Origin: Treponema sp.
GTDB taxonomy: Bacteria; Spirochaetota; Spirochaetia; Treponematales; Breznakiellaceae
DNA: 14,947 bases
Direction: 5' to 3'
Assembly: GCA_031281855.1 (NCBI GenBank)
Contig: JAITEW010000176.1
Coordinates: 1-14,947 of the forward strand
Below are positions 5,292 to 11,822 of this stretch, piece by piece. The first letter of the stretch is position 1, and the number at the start of each line of letters is the position of its first letter. Made by a program: the position numbers and the translations under genes. A model generated the notes under the pieces. It worked only from the letters and a program-made list of their open reading frames with translations. It made no database searches and was not told where the DNA came from.

Positions 5292-7535
5292 TTAAGCCTC
5301 GATAATCGGCACACAGCTAAATCCTTCTTCTCCGGCGTCCCAATAGGGCATATAGGAATAATCCGTTCCCGGCACCGGAAAATGCAGGGCGTTTCGGGGA
5401 TCCGGTTTAAGCGAAGCTGCCAGCGCCTCAGGGGTCATCCGGATATGCGGGATGGTTCCGGCGTCCTTACAGCCCGCGGCCTTGAGGGCCATCAGAATAG
5501 GGCCGTACATCATCGTATACCGGCGCAAATTGCCCTCTGCCTGATCGGTTCCGGTATAAAGCACCGGTTTGAACCCATAGGGGATAGCAAAACTCACGGT
5601 ATCCCCTGTGTTCCATTGCCGGTTTAACGAAAAGCGGCTGCCGGGCAGCCCGGTCCCGGCGGGTTTACCGTTGACCAGTACAGCGATCCCGCCGTCAGCC
5701 CAGCCCGGCAGCCGCAGGCTGATGTTAAAACGGCTGCCTCCTTTCGCCGGTTCAACCTTCAGCGTAACCTTGCCGGATTCCGGGAAATCCGTCTCCAGCG
5801 TAAACCGGCCAAAACCGGACTCAAACCGCGACGGGATGAACAGGTTAACGAACACCGTATCCCGGTTGGTCAGGTAGATATACTGGGGAATCGAAGAAAT
5901 CGCCATAGTCGAGGACACCTGGCAGCAGGTATTTTCATTCGCGGCGCCGTTTTTCTTTCCGTGCAGGGAAATATGGTAACGGGTATGCCCTTTTTGATCC
6001 CTGCAGTTACAGAGAGTGTTATAGATAACCTCCTCAATCTGGGAGATATATCGTTCTTCGTCAGGATAGAGCTGCACAAGGCGCTGGTTTATCCATCCCC
6101 AGAACACGCTGCCGCAGGTTTCGCCGTTATGCCCTGTAGTGATAAAATACGTCCCCGGCGGATAGGGGCCGCCCATTTCGCAAATAGCCGTCGGGCCTCC
6201 GGTATGTTTATAATAGCGGTGGTAAATATCCCAGGCGCCCATCAGGGCGTTATAGTATTTCGGGTCCCCTGTTGCGGTATATTCATCTGCAAGGGCCTCA
6301 ACTGGCAGGAGGGCATAACAGTGGGGCCGTTCCCCGGGATAATGGGAAAACGCCATAGGCTGCCTTTCGGCAAAAGCTTCGAACCAGTAATCCTGATCAA
6401 AGTACCGCATACTGGTGATGATGTCGTCGGGTTTTCCTGCAGGGCTATGATACACCAAAGGCCCCCCAGGGGCGCCGTTAGTCGCGTTGCCTCCTAAAAG
6501 GATGTGGGTCAGATGTTTTTCCTGGCTGTTAAACCAGTCATACATCCGGCGTAGCAGAACCGGGGCGTCCGGGTTGCCCGCAGCCATCGCCGCCAGCATA
6601 CCCCGGGTCCAAAACACCCGGTCGTAGTTTTTCCGTTCGCTTAATATGCCGTCGATATCCGGTACTTTTGTCTCGTCTACCCAATCATCCAGGGTATGAT
6701 CCGGTACGTAAGAACGCTCTTCGGGATAATAGTTGAAGTAACCGTCGTCCCGCATCCGGGCTTTTATATCCCCGATGATGCGGTTGACAATTTTCCGCAA
6801 TTCCGGGTCTTCTTCCCAGCACAGCGCCCCTGCTGCCCCGGCAAGCATGCGCCCCTCATTGGACCCCGGCAGCCAGCCGCTCCAGCCCGGGCCCGGGGCT
6901 TCGTCTTTCAGCAAATCCGACGGCTTCCCTTCACAATAACCCTGAAGCCCCGCGTTGTACTTGATATTTTTGATATTCATATCGTATACCTTGCGCACGA
7001 GGCTGTTTAACAGCACCACCCCATGCTGAGGCATCAGCGCTTCGTAAGCAGCAGGCTGCCATTCGCCGGCGGGCTTCCAGATTTTTAGATTGCTTTTTAT
7101 CGCCGCGTATTCGGTATTCATCAGACGTTTAAGTTCAGCGGGATAATCAGCAGGCTGAAGCGCCGCAAAACCGGCAATAGAGAGGGCGTTTCCCGACGAC
7201 TTTTCGTTTTTTTCCCTTTTTGCTGTTACCGCAAGGTTATGTACCGCTTTACCCGGAATACCGGCGGTTTGAAAGATACAGGTTTCTTCCCCGGAACCCG
7301 CGTAACAGTCGGCAAAGACCCGGAACTCCCCGTCCAGCCAGATCTCGCAAATGCCCTGATCTGCCCCGGTACGGGCGTAGACCTGTACCGAGTCTCCGTA
7401 AAAGGTGAAATAACAGCGGCTATACGCGGATTTGGTACAGTAGGCGCCGCCGTTTTTTTCCCATTTGCCAAAATAGCGAACACTGCTGTCACCGGCGGAA
7501 ACCCGCCTGAGAACCGGATTGCTTGAACCATTCAT
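5292..7535 (-). CDS. GH127-type glycosidase (beta-L-arabinofuranosidase-like, DUF1680)
   Basis: A 747-aa protein with three parts: an N-terminal beta-rich module (about 18-127, with GDSVQVYARTGADQGICEIW, like carbohydrate-binding sandwiches), an alpha/alpha-barrel catalytic region (about 130-560), and a C-terminal beta-sandwich with ISLRLPGWADGG, VLVNGKPAG and the NRQWNTGDTVSFAIPYGFKP signature of DUF1680 proteins. GH127 enzymes use a zinc site of one Glu and three Cys, one Cys being the nucleophile. Here the candidates are E472 and C474 (GETCG) and C537/C538 (ENTCC). The barrel surroundings diverge from classic arabinofuranosidases, so the substrate is uncertain. There is no signal peptide, so it should act in the cytoplasm on imported oligosaccharides. 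AAGGGG (7542-7547) precedes the ATG. No transporter or regulator adjoins it. Confidence 0.85.
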   Translation of the reverse strand: MNGSSNPVLRRVSAGDSSVRYFGKWEKNGGAYCTKSAYSRCYFTFYGDSVQVYARTGADQGICEIWLDGEFRVFADCYAGSGEETCIFQTAGIPGKAVHNLAVTAKREKNEKSSGNALSIAGFAALQPADYPAELKRLMNTEYAAIKSNLKIWKPAGEWQPAAYEALMPQHGVVLLNSLVRKVYDMNIKNIKYNAGLQGYCEGKPSDLLKDEAPGPGWSGWLPGSNEGRMLAGAAGALCWEEDPELRKIVNRIIGDIKARMRDDGYFNYYPEERSYVPDHTLDDWVDETKVPDIDGILSERKNYDRVFWTRGMLAAMAAGNPDAPVLLRRMYDWFNSQEKHLTHILLGGNATNGAPGGPLVYHSPAGKPDDIITSMRYFDQDYWFEAFAERQPMAFSHYPGERPHCYALLPVEALADEYTATGDPKYYNALMGAWDIYHRYYKHTGGPTAICEMGGPYPPGTYFITTGHNGETCGSVFWGWINQRLVQLYPDEERYISQIEEVIYNTLCNCRDQKGHTRYHISLHGKKNGAANENTCCQVSSTMAISSIPQYIYLTNRDTVFVNLFIPSRFESGFGRFTLETDFPESGKVTLKVEPAKGGSRFNISLRLPGWADGGIAVLVNGKPAGTGLPGSRFSLNRQWNTGDTVSFAIPYGFKPVLYTGTDQAEGNLRRYTMMYGPILMALKAAGCKDAGTIPHIRMTPEALAASLKPDPRNALHFPVPGTDYSYMPYWDAGEEGFSCVPIIEA

Positions 7536-7597
7536 GTTTTACCCCTTAAAAACCGGCAAACGCGCTAAAGGAAAAACAAAAAAGCTTGCAACTCCTT

Positions 7598-7625
7598 ATA
7601 CTATTATGGAGTTTGCCCTTGGCAA
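7598..7625 (-). promoter_or_regulatory. Candidate promoter of the GH127 gene
   Basis: On the minus strand a TTGCCA -35 (7620-7625) is separated by 16 bp from a TAGTAT -10 (7598-7603), about 60 nt upstream of the gene. Both boxes match the consensus in four of six bases. The inverted repeat at 7608-7630 overlaps the -35 and spacer, which would suit an operator. Confidence 0.4.
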
Positions 7626-7630
7626 ACTCC
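7608..7630. promoter_or_regulatory. 10-bp inverted repeat, possible operator or second terminator hairpin
   Basis: GGAGTTTGCC (7608-7617) and GGCAAACTCC (7621-7630) are perfect arms with a 3-nt spacer. It begins 3 bp from the tRNA terminator and overlaps the predicted GH127 promoter. A further AACTCC at 7590-7595 could pair with GGAGTT (7608-7613), giving a competing hairpin followed on the minus strand by GCAAGCTTTTTTG. It may be a repressor operator, a reinforcing hairpin, or part of a leader attenuator. Confidence 0.45.
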
Positions 7631-7633
7631 CCA

Positions 7634-7667
7634 ATAACAAAGCCGCCCGACCGGGCGGCTTTGTTAT
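7634..7667 (-). terminator. Strong intrinsic terminator after tRNA-fMet
   Basis: Arms ATAACAAAGCCGCCCG (7634-7649) and CGGGCGGCTTTGTTAT (7652-7667) are perfect inverted repeats of 16 bp, allowing a very stable GC-rich hairpin with a minimal loop. The stem base supplies a U-rich tail (GGCUUUGUUAUU) on the minus strand. It starts 1 nt beyond the mature tRNA end. The symmetrical A/T-rich flanks would also work for plus-strand transcripts. Confidence 0.85.
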
Positions 7668-7668
7668 C

Positions 7669-7741
7669 TAGCAGGGACAGGACTCGAACCTGCGACCTCC
7701 GGGTTATGAGCCCGACGAGCTGCCAACTGCTCTACCCTGCG
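7669..7741 (-). tRNA. Initiator tRNA-fMet (CAT anticodon)
   Basis: The 73-nt minus-strand sequence folds as a canonical cloverleaf: acceptor CGCAGGG with CCCTGC, D stem GAGC/GCTC, anticodon loop CTCATAA, T loop TTCGAGT, discriminator A. Three features mark it as the initiator rather than elongator Met: the run of three G:C pairs in the anticodon stem (GGG/CCC), the A11:U24 pair, and a non-Watson-Crick 1:72 position (here C1 with U72). The 3' CCA is not encoded, so it must be added by the CCA enzyme. It has its own strong promoter and terminator, so it is probably transcribed singly. Confidence 0.96.
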
Positions 7742-7758
7742 TTAACGTATGTTTTCTT

Positions 7759-7788
7759 AGTATACTGAGTTTACACCAGTTATGTCAA
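7759..7788 (-). promoter_or_regulatory. Near-consensus promoter of tRNA-fMet
   Basis: On the minus strand a perfect TTGACA -35 (7783-7788) is followed by an 18-bp spacer and TATACT -10 (7759-7764). The predicted start, near 7752, gives about 10 nt of 5' leader for RNase P to remove. The -35 overlaps the stop codon of the PrsW-like gene (7785-7787). Confidence 0.85.
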
Positions 7789-8456
7789 GCGTTGTAACGC
7801 AAATTATGACGCAAATCGAGAAGGGAAGAGCCAAGGGCCGCCAGGGCGACGGGAATTGACAAAAATGAGGGCAAGCCGGGGTTTAGAATAAAAAAGTCGT
7901 ACATACCGTGGATGAGCGTTGCTGAGACGAAAAGGGCCGCTGAACGGACGGGGTATTCAGGGGCGATAGCGAGGGCGGTTCCGGCCCTGGCGCCACAGGC
8001 GCCGTGGAGCGGAGCGGCGGTAAAGGTCCGGAGCAGTGCGGCGCCGGGATACATGGCGCCGTAGAAACCGGTTTCGGCAACCGCAAAGCCAAGGCCGGCT
8101 GCAAGCCCGGTCATGGCGCCTGCAGCGGAGAAAGGGCCCGGAAGGGTAGCGCCGCTGCCGGAACCGGCGCTGCGGGCCAGCTTCCTCAGAGGCAAGAGGG
8201 TCAGGATGCGGCTCAACTCTTCAACCAGCGCTATGCGGATAAAGACGCCGAATATAATGGTTCCGCTTAATCCGGCGCCGGACCGGGGCAGAAGGCTTTG
8301 CAGCAAGAAGGCTATGGGAACAGAAAGTAAGCCCGCGCCAAGGGAAAGGATAAAAAGGCGGCTTCCGAGCTTTTGCGAACTGAAAGCGAACCAGACAGGA
8401 ATGACAGGCAGGACCGCGATAACAATCAATAATACAAGAAGCCACAATCCATTCAT
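7785..8456 (-). CDS. PrsW-family intramembrane protease
   Basis: A 223-aa, very hydrophobic polytopic membrane protein. The PrsW family cleaves anti-sigma factors or other membrane substrates inside the bilayer, and its conserved motifs can be read in order: VEELSR (E79, E80), GLGFAVAETGFYGAMY (E128), TAAPLHGACGA (H151) and LIHGMYDF (H183, D187). Spacing and order match the PrsW pattern of an EE pair, a glutamate in GxGFAxxE, then two histidine-bearing helices. Nothing nearby resembles an anti-sigma substrate. The ATG at 8456 has no Shine-Dalgarno; TATAAT (8458-8463) and TATTAT (8466-8471) lie just upstream, so a leaderless or very short-leader transcript is plausible. The stop overlaps the tRNA promoter. 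It is divergent from aroK, 45 bp away. Confidence 0.8.
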   Translation of the reverse strand: MNGLWLLVLLIVIAVLPVIPVWFAFSSQKLGSRLFILSLGAGLLSVPIAFLLQSLLPRSGAGLSGTIIFGVFIRIALVEELSRILTLLPLRKLARSAGSGSGATLPGPFSAAGAMTGLAAGLGFAVAETGFYGAMYPGAALLRTFTAAPLHGACGARAGTALAIAPEYPVRSAALFVSATLIHGMYDFFILNPGLPSFLSIPVALAALGSSLLDLRHNLRYNA

Positions 8457-8501
8457 TATTATAGAATAATACTAATGATTCCTGTATGGTAAAGTCCAGA
8501 T

Positions 8502-9092
8502 ATGGAACACAGAGCAGAACGCGTCATTCTTATCACCGGGCCCAAGCACGCCGGCAAATCCGCTGCCGGACAGGCGCTGGCGGATCATATAGGAGGGGAA
8601 TTCGCGGATCTGGATGTTCTGGTAGAAAAAGCCGCCGGGAAAACTCCCAGGGCTCTTTTCAGAGAAGGGGCCGGGATCTTCAGGAAAGCTGAGGCCCAGG
8701 CGCTGGCTTCGGTTATAGAAAGGACAAAAGGCCCCCAGGGGGCCAGGGGGGGGGTCGTCATCGCAGCCGGCGGCGGGCTTATTGACAACCCTGAGGCAAT
8801 GGAACTGCTGAACAAGAGGCCGGAAATAACAACGGTATACCTTGAGGTCAGCCCTGAAACAGCCTGGAAACGTATCCTGGATACAGCGGCCGCTCAAGGG
8901 GAGCTCCCGCCTTTCCTTAACACAGAAAATCCCCAGGCAGCCCATTTCGAGCTCCACACCCGCCGGGGAAGGGGGTACCGGGCAGCGGCGCGGATCATCA
9001 TTGACGGAGAGAACAAGAGCCCCCAGGCCATAGCGGCTGAAATTACCGCCCGCCTTTCCGGGGAAGCCGGTATTGCGGGAAATGCTTCCTAG
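8502..9092 (+). CDS. aroK: Shikimate kinase
   Basis: Catalyses ATP-dependent phosphorylation of shikimate at O3, the fifth step of chorismate synthesis. Visible motifs: Walker A GPKHAGKS (13-20), the shikimate-binding ADLDVLVE (D36, D38), FREGAGIFRKAE (R61, E64), the glycine-rich IAAGGG (87-92), and VYLEVSPETAWKRI before the lid. The lid segment reads GELPPFL where the family usually has RPLL, so the lid arginine appears replaced by Pro136; a later arginine is kept in TRRGRGY. At 196 aa it is somewhat longer than the usual 170-175, mainly in the lid and C-terminus. No strong Shine-Dalgarno precedes the ATG. It is separated from aroA by two unrelated genes and convergent with the TPR gene, 12 nt apart. 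Confidence 0.92.
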   Translation: MEHRAERVILITGPKHAGKSAAGQALADHIGGEFADLDVLVEKAAGKTPRALFREGAGIFRKAEAQALASVIERTKGPQGARGGVVIAAGGGLIDNPEAMELLNKRPEITTVYLEVSPETAWKRILDTAAAQGELPPFLNTENPQAAHFELHTRRGRGYRAAARIIIDGENKSPQAIAAEITARLSGEAGIAGNAS

Positions 9093-9104
9093 TGTAACAG
9101 GCTC

Positions 9105-11780
9105 CTAGGGATTTTTGCGGGGCCTGCCGCGCTTCCGTTTAGCGTTCCCGACAAGGCCGTTCTCTGCGGCCCAATCGTAGATCAATTTTTTAAGGCCGTC
9201 CTTAACCAGCCGCAGAGGTTTGCCGCATACAGGGCAGATAAAACGGCCTGAAGAGTCTAAATGATTTTTAGCGCAGCCTATGCACCAGGTTTTACCGCAG
9301 TCAACGCAGGAACCGGCAGGGAGGTTTTCGGGAGGCATAGCGAAAAGGCGAATCCCCTGCACCACCGGCGGGTTCCTCAGGATCTTCCAGCTCCGGCTGC
9401 AGGAAGCGCAGGGAACAGTGGTGTACCTGCGTTCATCCAGCCGGGCCCTCAATTCCTCCCGTTTTGCGGCGGCTCCTTTGTTGAGATCCAGTTCGTCCAG
9501 CCGGGCAAGACAGTCCCAGGCTTCCTTCTCTTTTCCCAAATTGATGAGCACCCAGGCCAGAGAAAGAAGGGACGGGACATGACGGCTTTCCATCTCCAGG
9601 GCCTGATTGCACGCGGCTTCGGCTCTGCTGAATTCTCCTTTTTTTGAAGCCACATAGCTGATAAGTTCCAGCACCGTAGGGCTAGGGGCAATACTGTGGG
9701 CATGGGTCAAAATAGAATCGGCCTCGCCGTAAAGGCCCAGTTCGATAAGGCACGAAGCGCGGTTGATAAGGTACTCGACAGTATCAGGAGCCGCCTCAAG
9801 GGCCTTCCGGTAGTATTCGCCGGCTTCTTCGTAACGCCCGGCCCTGACCAGGAGGTTCCCGGCGCAATTCGCCATCATGCCGTCAGGATCATCAGCCTTA
9901 TCCACCGCCAGGAGTTTCAGGGCCTCGCCGGTTTCTCCCTTGAGGCTCAGGAGCTCCGCCTTGTTGACCCTGATGGCCGGCACATCCCCCAGGGCGGACG
10001 CCGCGTTATCAAGGTAGCCTTCGGCGGATTCCAGATCGCCTTTTCGCAGGCAGAGCTGGGCTGCGAAATTGTTGATCCAGCCGCCGCCGGGGTCCAGGGC
10101 CAGGGCGGCTTCAAGGTCCGCACGGAGAGCGCTGTCATCGGGATCGTCGTTCAGGAGGAAACGGTTTTCCGCAAGCTTGAAGCGGAAAAGAGGGTAATCT
10201 TTTTCAAGAGAAGCCGCTTCCTCCAAAAGGGGCAGGGCCTCGGCCCGTTTCCCATCCTGTATAAGCAGGAGCGCCCGGAGGTAGAGAATAGTCGCGTCCT
10301 TAGGCGCCCGGGAACGTTTTTTCTTTCTCAGGGCATCTGCTTTTTCAAATTCCCGGGCTGCCATTTTCCAGTCTTCAATACCGAAGGCCCATTTCCCCGC
10401 AAGGCCGTGGGCTTCCTGGCTGTCTTCGCCAAGGGAAAAGAGTTTGGGAACCAGGAGGCCCAGATCATCGTAATTACCGGCCCTCAAAAAGACCCGGCCT
10501 GCCGCAAGATAACGGCTAAGGGCTTCCTTTTTTTTACCCAGAACTTCATAGACATTAGCCGCGTTTTTCGCCAAAAGACCGTTTTCGTTGTCCAGCTCAA
10601 AGGCCCTGTCGTAGGCCGCAGCAGCGTGCTTGTATTCCTTGAGGCTCCAATACGCATGCCCCCGGAAATTGATAAGCACCGGATCATCAGGACGGAGCTT
10701 CACGGCTTCGGCGCAGTAATCCTTGAGTTCCTTGTAGCGTTCGCAGGCGTACAGGATCTTGGCCATTTCCGTAACCGCTTCCTTCCCTTCAGGAGTATCC
10801 ACATCGGACTGAAAACACTGGCTGATATACTGTTCCGCTTCTGAAGCGAGACCGAGCTGCTGTGCGAGGCGGCCTGCAAGGAGCAGCTCTTTCTGCTGCG
10901 GTTTATAGCCCGGCGTATCCCATGCCTTGCGAAGCTCCAGCATAGCGGCTTTGTGCTGGTTCATTGCGGTAAAGGTTTCCGCCAGCCTGAACCGGCACCG
11001 GGGATCAATATCAGGGCTCGCGCTCCACTTTTCGTAGAGAGCAGCCGCTTCGGTGATGCGCGAATCCACCGTAAGGGACTCCAGGAACGTTTCGGCAGTA
11101 TAGAGGCTGGCGCCGCTTTCAGGCACAGGGGAAAAAAGAAGGGATGACAGACGGGCGTCGTCCAAGGAATCCCCTGAAGGATCATACGAAGCAGCGGTAA
11201 AACAGAGGCTTCCTTCAAAAATAGTAGAGTCATTTATCTCCGCCACCCAGCGGCCCCGGACAAGGAGGACAATATGGCTGCCGTAGGCTATGATGGTAAA
11301 ATCCACAGCGTGGCTTGCGGCGATTTCCGCAGCAGCCTGATCCGGCAGTTCCGTCCAGCCGATAAGAGGAAGGGGCATGCCGTTCCTGAGCACGTCCAGC
11401 CTGAAGTAGCCCTTGTTTGAAATCAGGAAAGAATAGTAGGTTTTGTCATCAACCATACGGAACATAAGCCCTGCCGCCGCGTAACCGCCGTGGGCGTCCA
11501 CCCGTACCCGGGCGTCGATTATCTGATCCCTGTAGCGGCATTCCGGGGCTTCAACCCAGGCAATGCACCTGGTTTTTTTTATTCCCAGGGAAAGACAGCG
11601 CCTGGAACCGAATTTCTGGAGATTGGCATCATAAGAGGATTCTGATTTAATATCAAACCGGGCGTGCTTCGGTTTACTGAAATCCGCGGTCCATCTTTCT
11701 TCCGCAATTTCATCAGAACCGGCTTTGGGTTTGAAGATGAGATTACGGACAGACAGCAGTTTTCTTAGAAACCGGGGCAT
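9105..11780 (-). CDS. Large TPR protein with ConA-like N-terminus, zinc module and AT-hook
   Basis: An 891-aa soluble protein with no signal peptide or membrane helix. Residues about 28-215 look like a concanavalin/DUF1080-type beta-sandwich (AAAGLMFRMVDDKTYYSFLI, then FRLDVLRNG and DFTIIAYGSHIVLLVRGRW). From about 240 to 780 runs a long TPR solenoid, clear in units such as FRGHAYWSLKEYKHAAAAYD and AGNLLVRAGRYEEAGEYYRK. A treble-clef or RING-like metal module follows with four CxxC pairs (791/794, 825/828, 833/836, 849/852) and H840. The last residues, KRKRGRPRKNP, carry an AT-hook core (RGRPR). TPRs imply protein scaffolding and the tail implies minor-groove DNA contact; the actual role is unknown. 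The ATG at 11780 has only a distant GGGG (11792-11795). It is divergent from the solute-binding protein gene. Confidence 0.8.
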   Translation of the reverse strand: MPRFLRKLLSVRNLIFKPKAGSDEIAEERWTADFSKPKHARFDIKSESSYDANLQKFGSRRCLSLGIKKTRCIAWVEAPECRYRDQIIDARVRVDAHGGYAAAGLMFRMVDDKTYYSFLISNKGYFRLDVLRNGMPLPLIGWTELPDQAAAEIAASHAVDFTIIAYGSHIVLLVRGRWVAEINDSTIFEGSLCFTAASYDPSGDSLDDARLSSLLFSPVPESGASLYTAETFLESLTVDSRITEAAALYEKWSASPDIDPRCRFRLAETFTAMNQHKAAMLELRKAWDTPGYKPQQKELLLAGRLAQQLGLASEAEQYISQCFQSDVDTPEGKEAVTEMAKILYACERYKELKDYCAEAVKLRPDDPVLINFRGHAYWSLKEYKHAAAAYDRAFELDNENGLLAKNAANVYEVLGKKKEALSRYLAAGRVFLRAGNYDDLGLLVPKLFSLGEDSQEAHGLAGKWAFGIEDWKMAAREFEKADALRKKKRSRAPKDATILYLRALLLIQDGKRAEALPLLEEAASLEKDYPLFRFKLAENRFLLNDDPDDSALRADLEAALALDPGGGWINNFAAQLCLRKGDLESAEGYLDNAASALGDVPAIRVNKAELLSLKGETGEALKLLAVDKADDPDGMMANCAGNLLVRAGRYEEAGEYYRKALEAAPDTVEYLINRASCLIELGLYGEADSILTHAHSIAPSPTVLELISYVASKKGEFSRAEAACNQALEMESRHVPSLLSLAWVLINLGKEKEAWDCLARLDELDLNKGAAAKREELRARLDERRYTTVPCASCSRSWKILRNPPVVQGIRLFAMPPENLPAGSCVDCGKTWCIGCAKNHLDSSGRFICPVCGKPLRLVKDGLKKLIYDWAAENGLVGNAKRKRGRPRKNP

Positions 11781-11789
11781 ACTAGTATG
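11778..11789. promoter_or_regulatory. 12-bp palindrome at the divergent gene starts
   Basis: CATACTAGTATG is a perfect palindrome that contains the TPR gene's ATG on one strand and an in-frame upstream ATG (11787) of the solute-binding protein on the other. It also offers a TAGTAT -10-like box on both strands, each about 16 bp from a weak -35 (TTTCTT on plus, TTGGCG on minus). It may be a shared divergent control site. Confidence 0.35.
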
Positions 11790-11822
11790 TACCCCAAAAA
11801 CGCCAAAAAGTCGAGGTCTTTG

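Noticed and set aside
7586..7768. 60-aa plus-strand open frame covering the tRNA region
   Set aside because: It is antisense to tRNA-fMet and crosses its terminator. The RTCDLRV-type peptide is a common artefact of tRNA complements.
9696..10844. 382-aa plus-strand open frame
   Set aside because: It lies wholly antisense to the TPR gene, whose reading frame has clear repeat motifs; the antisense product has no recognisable domain.
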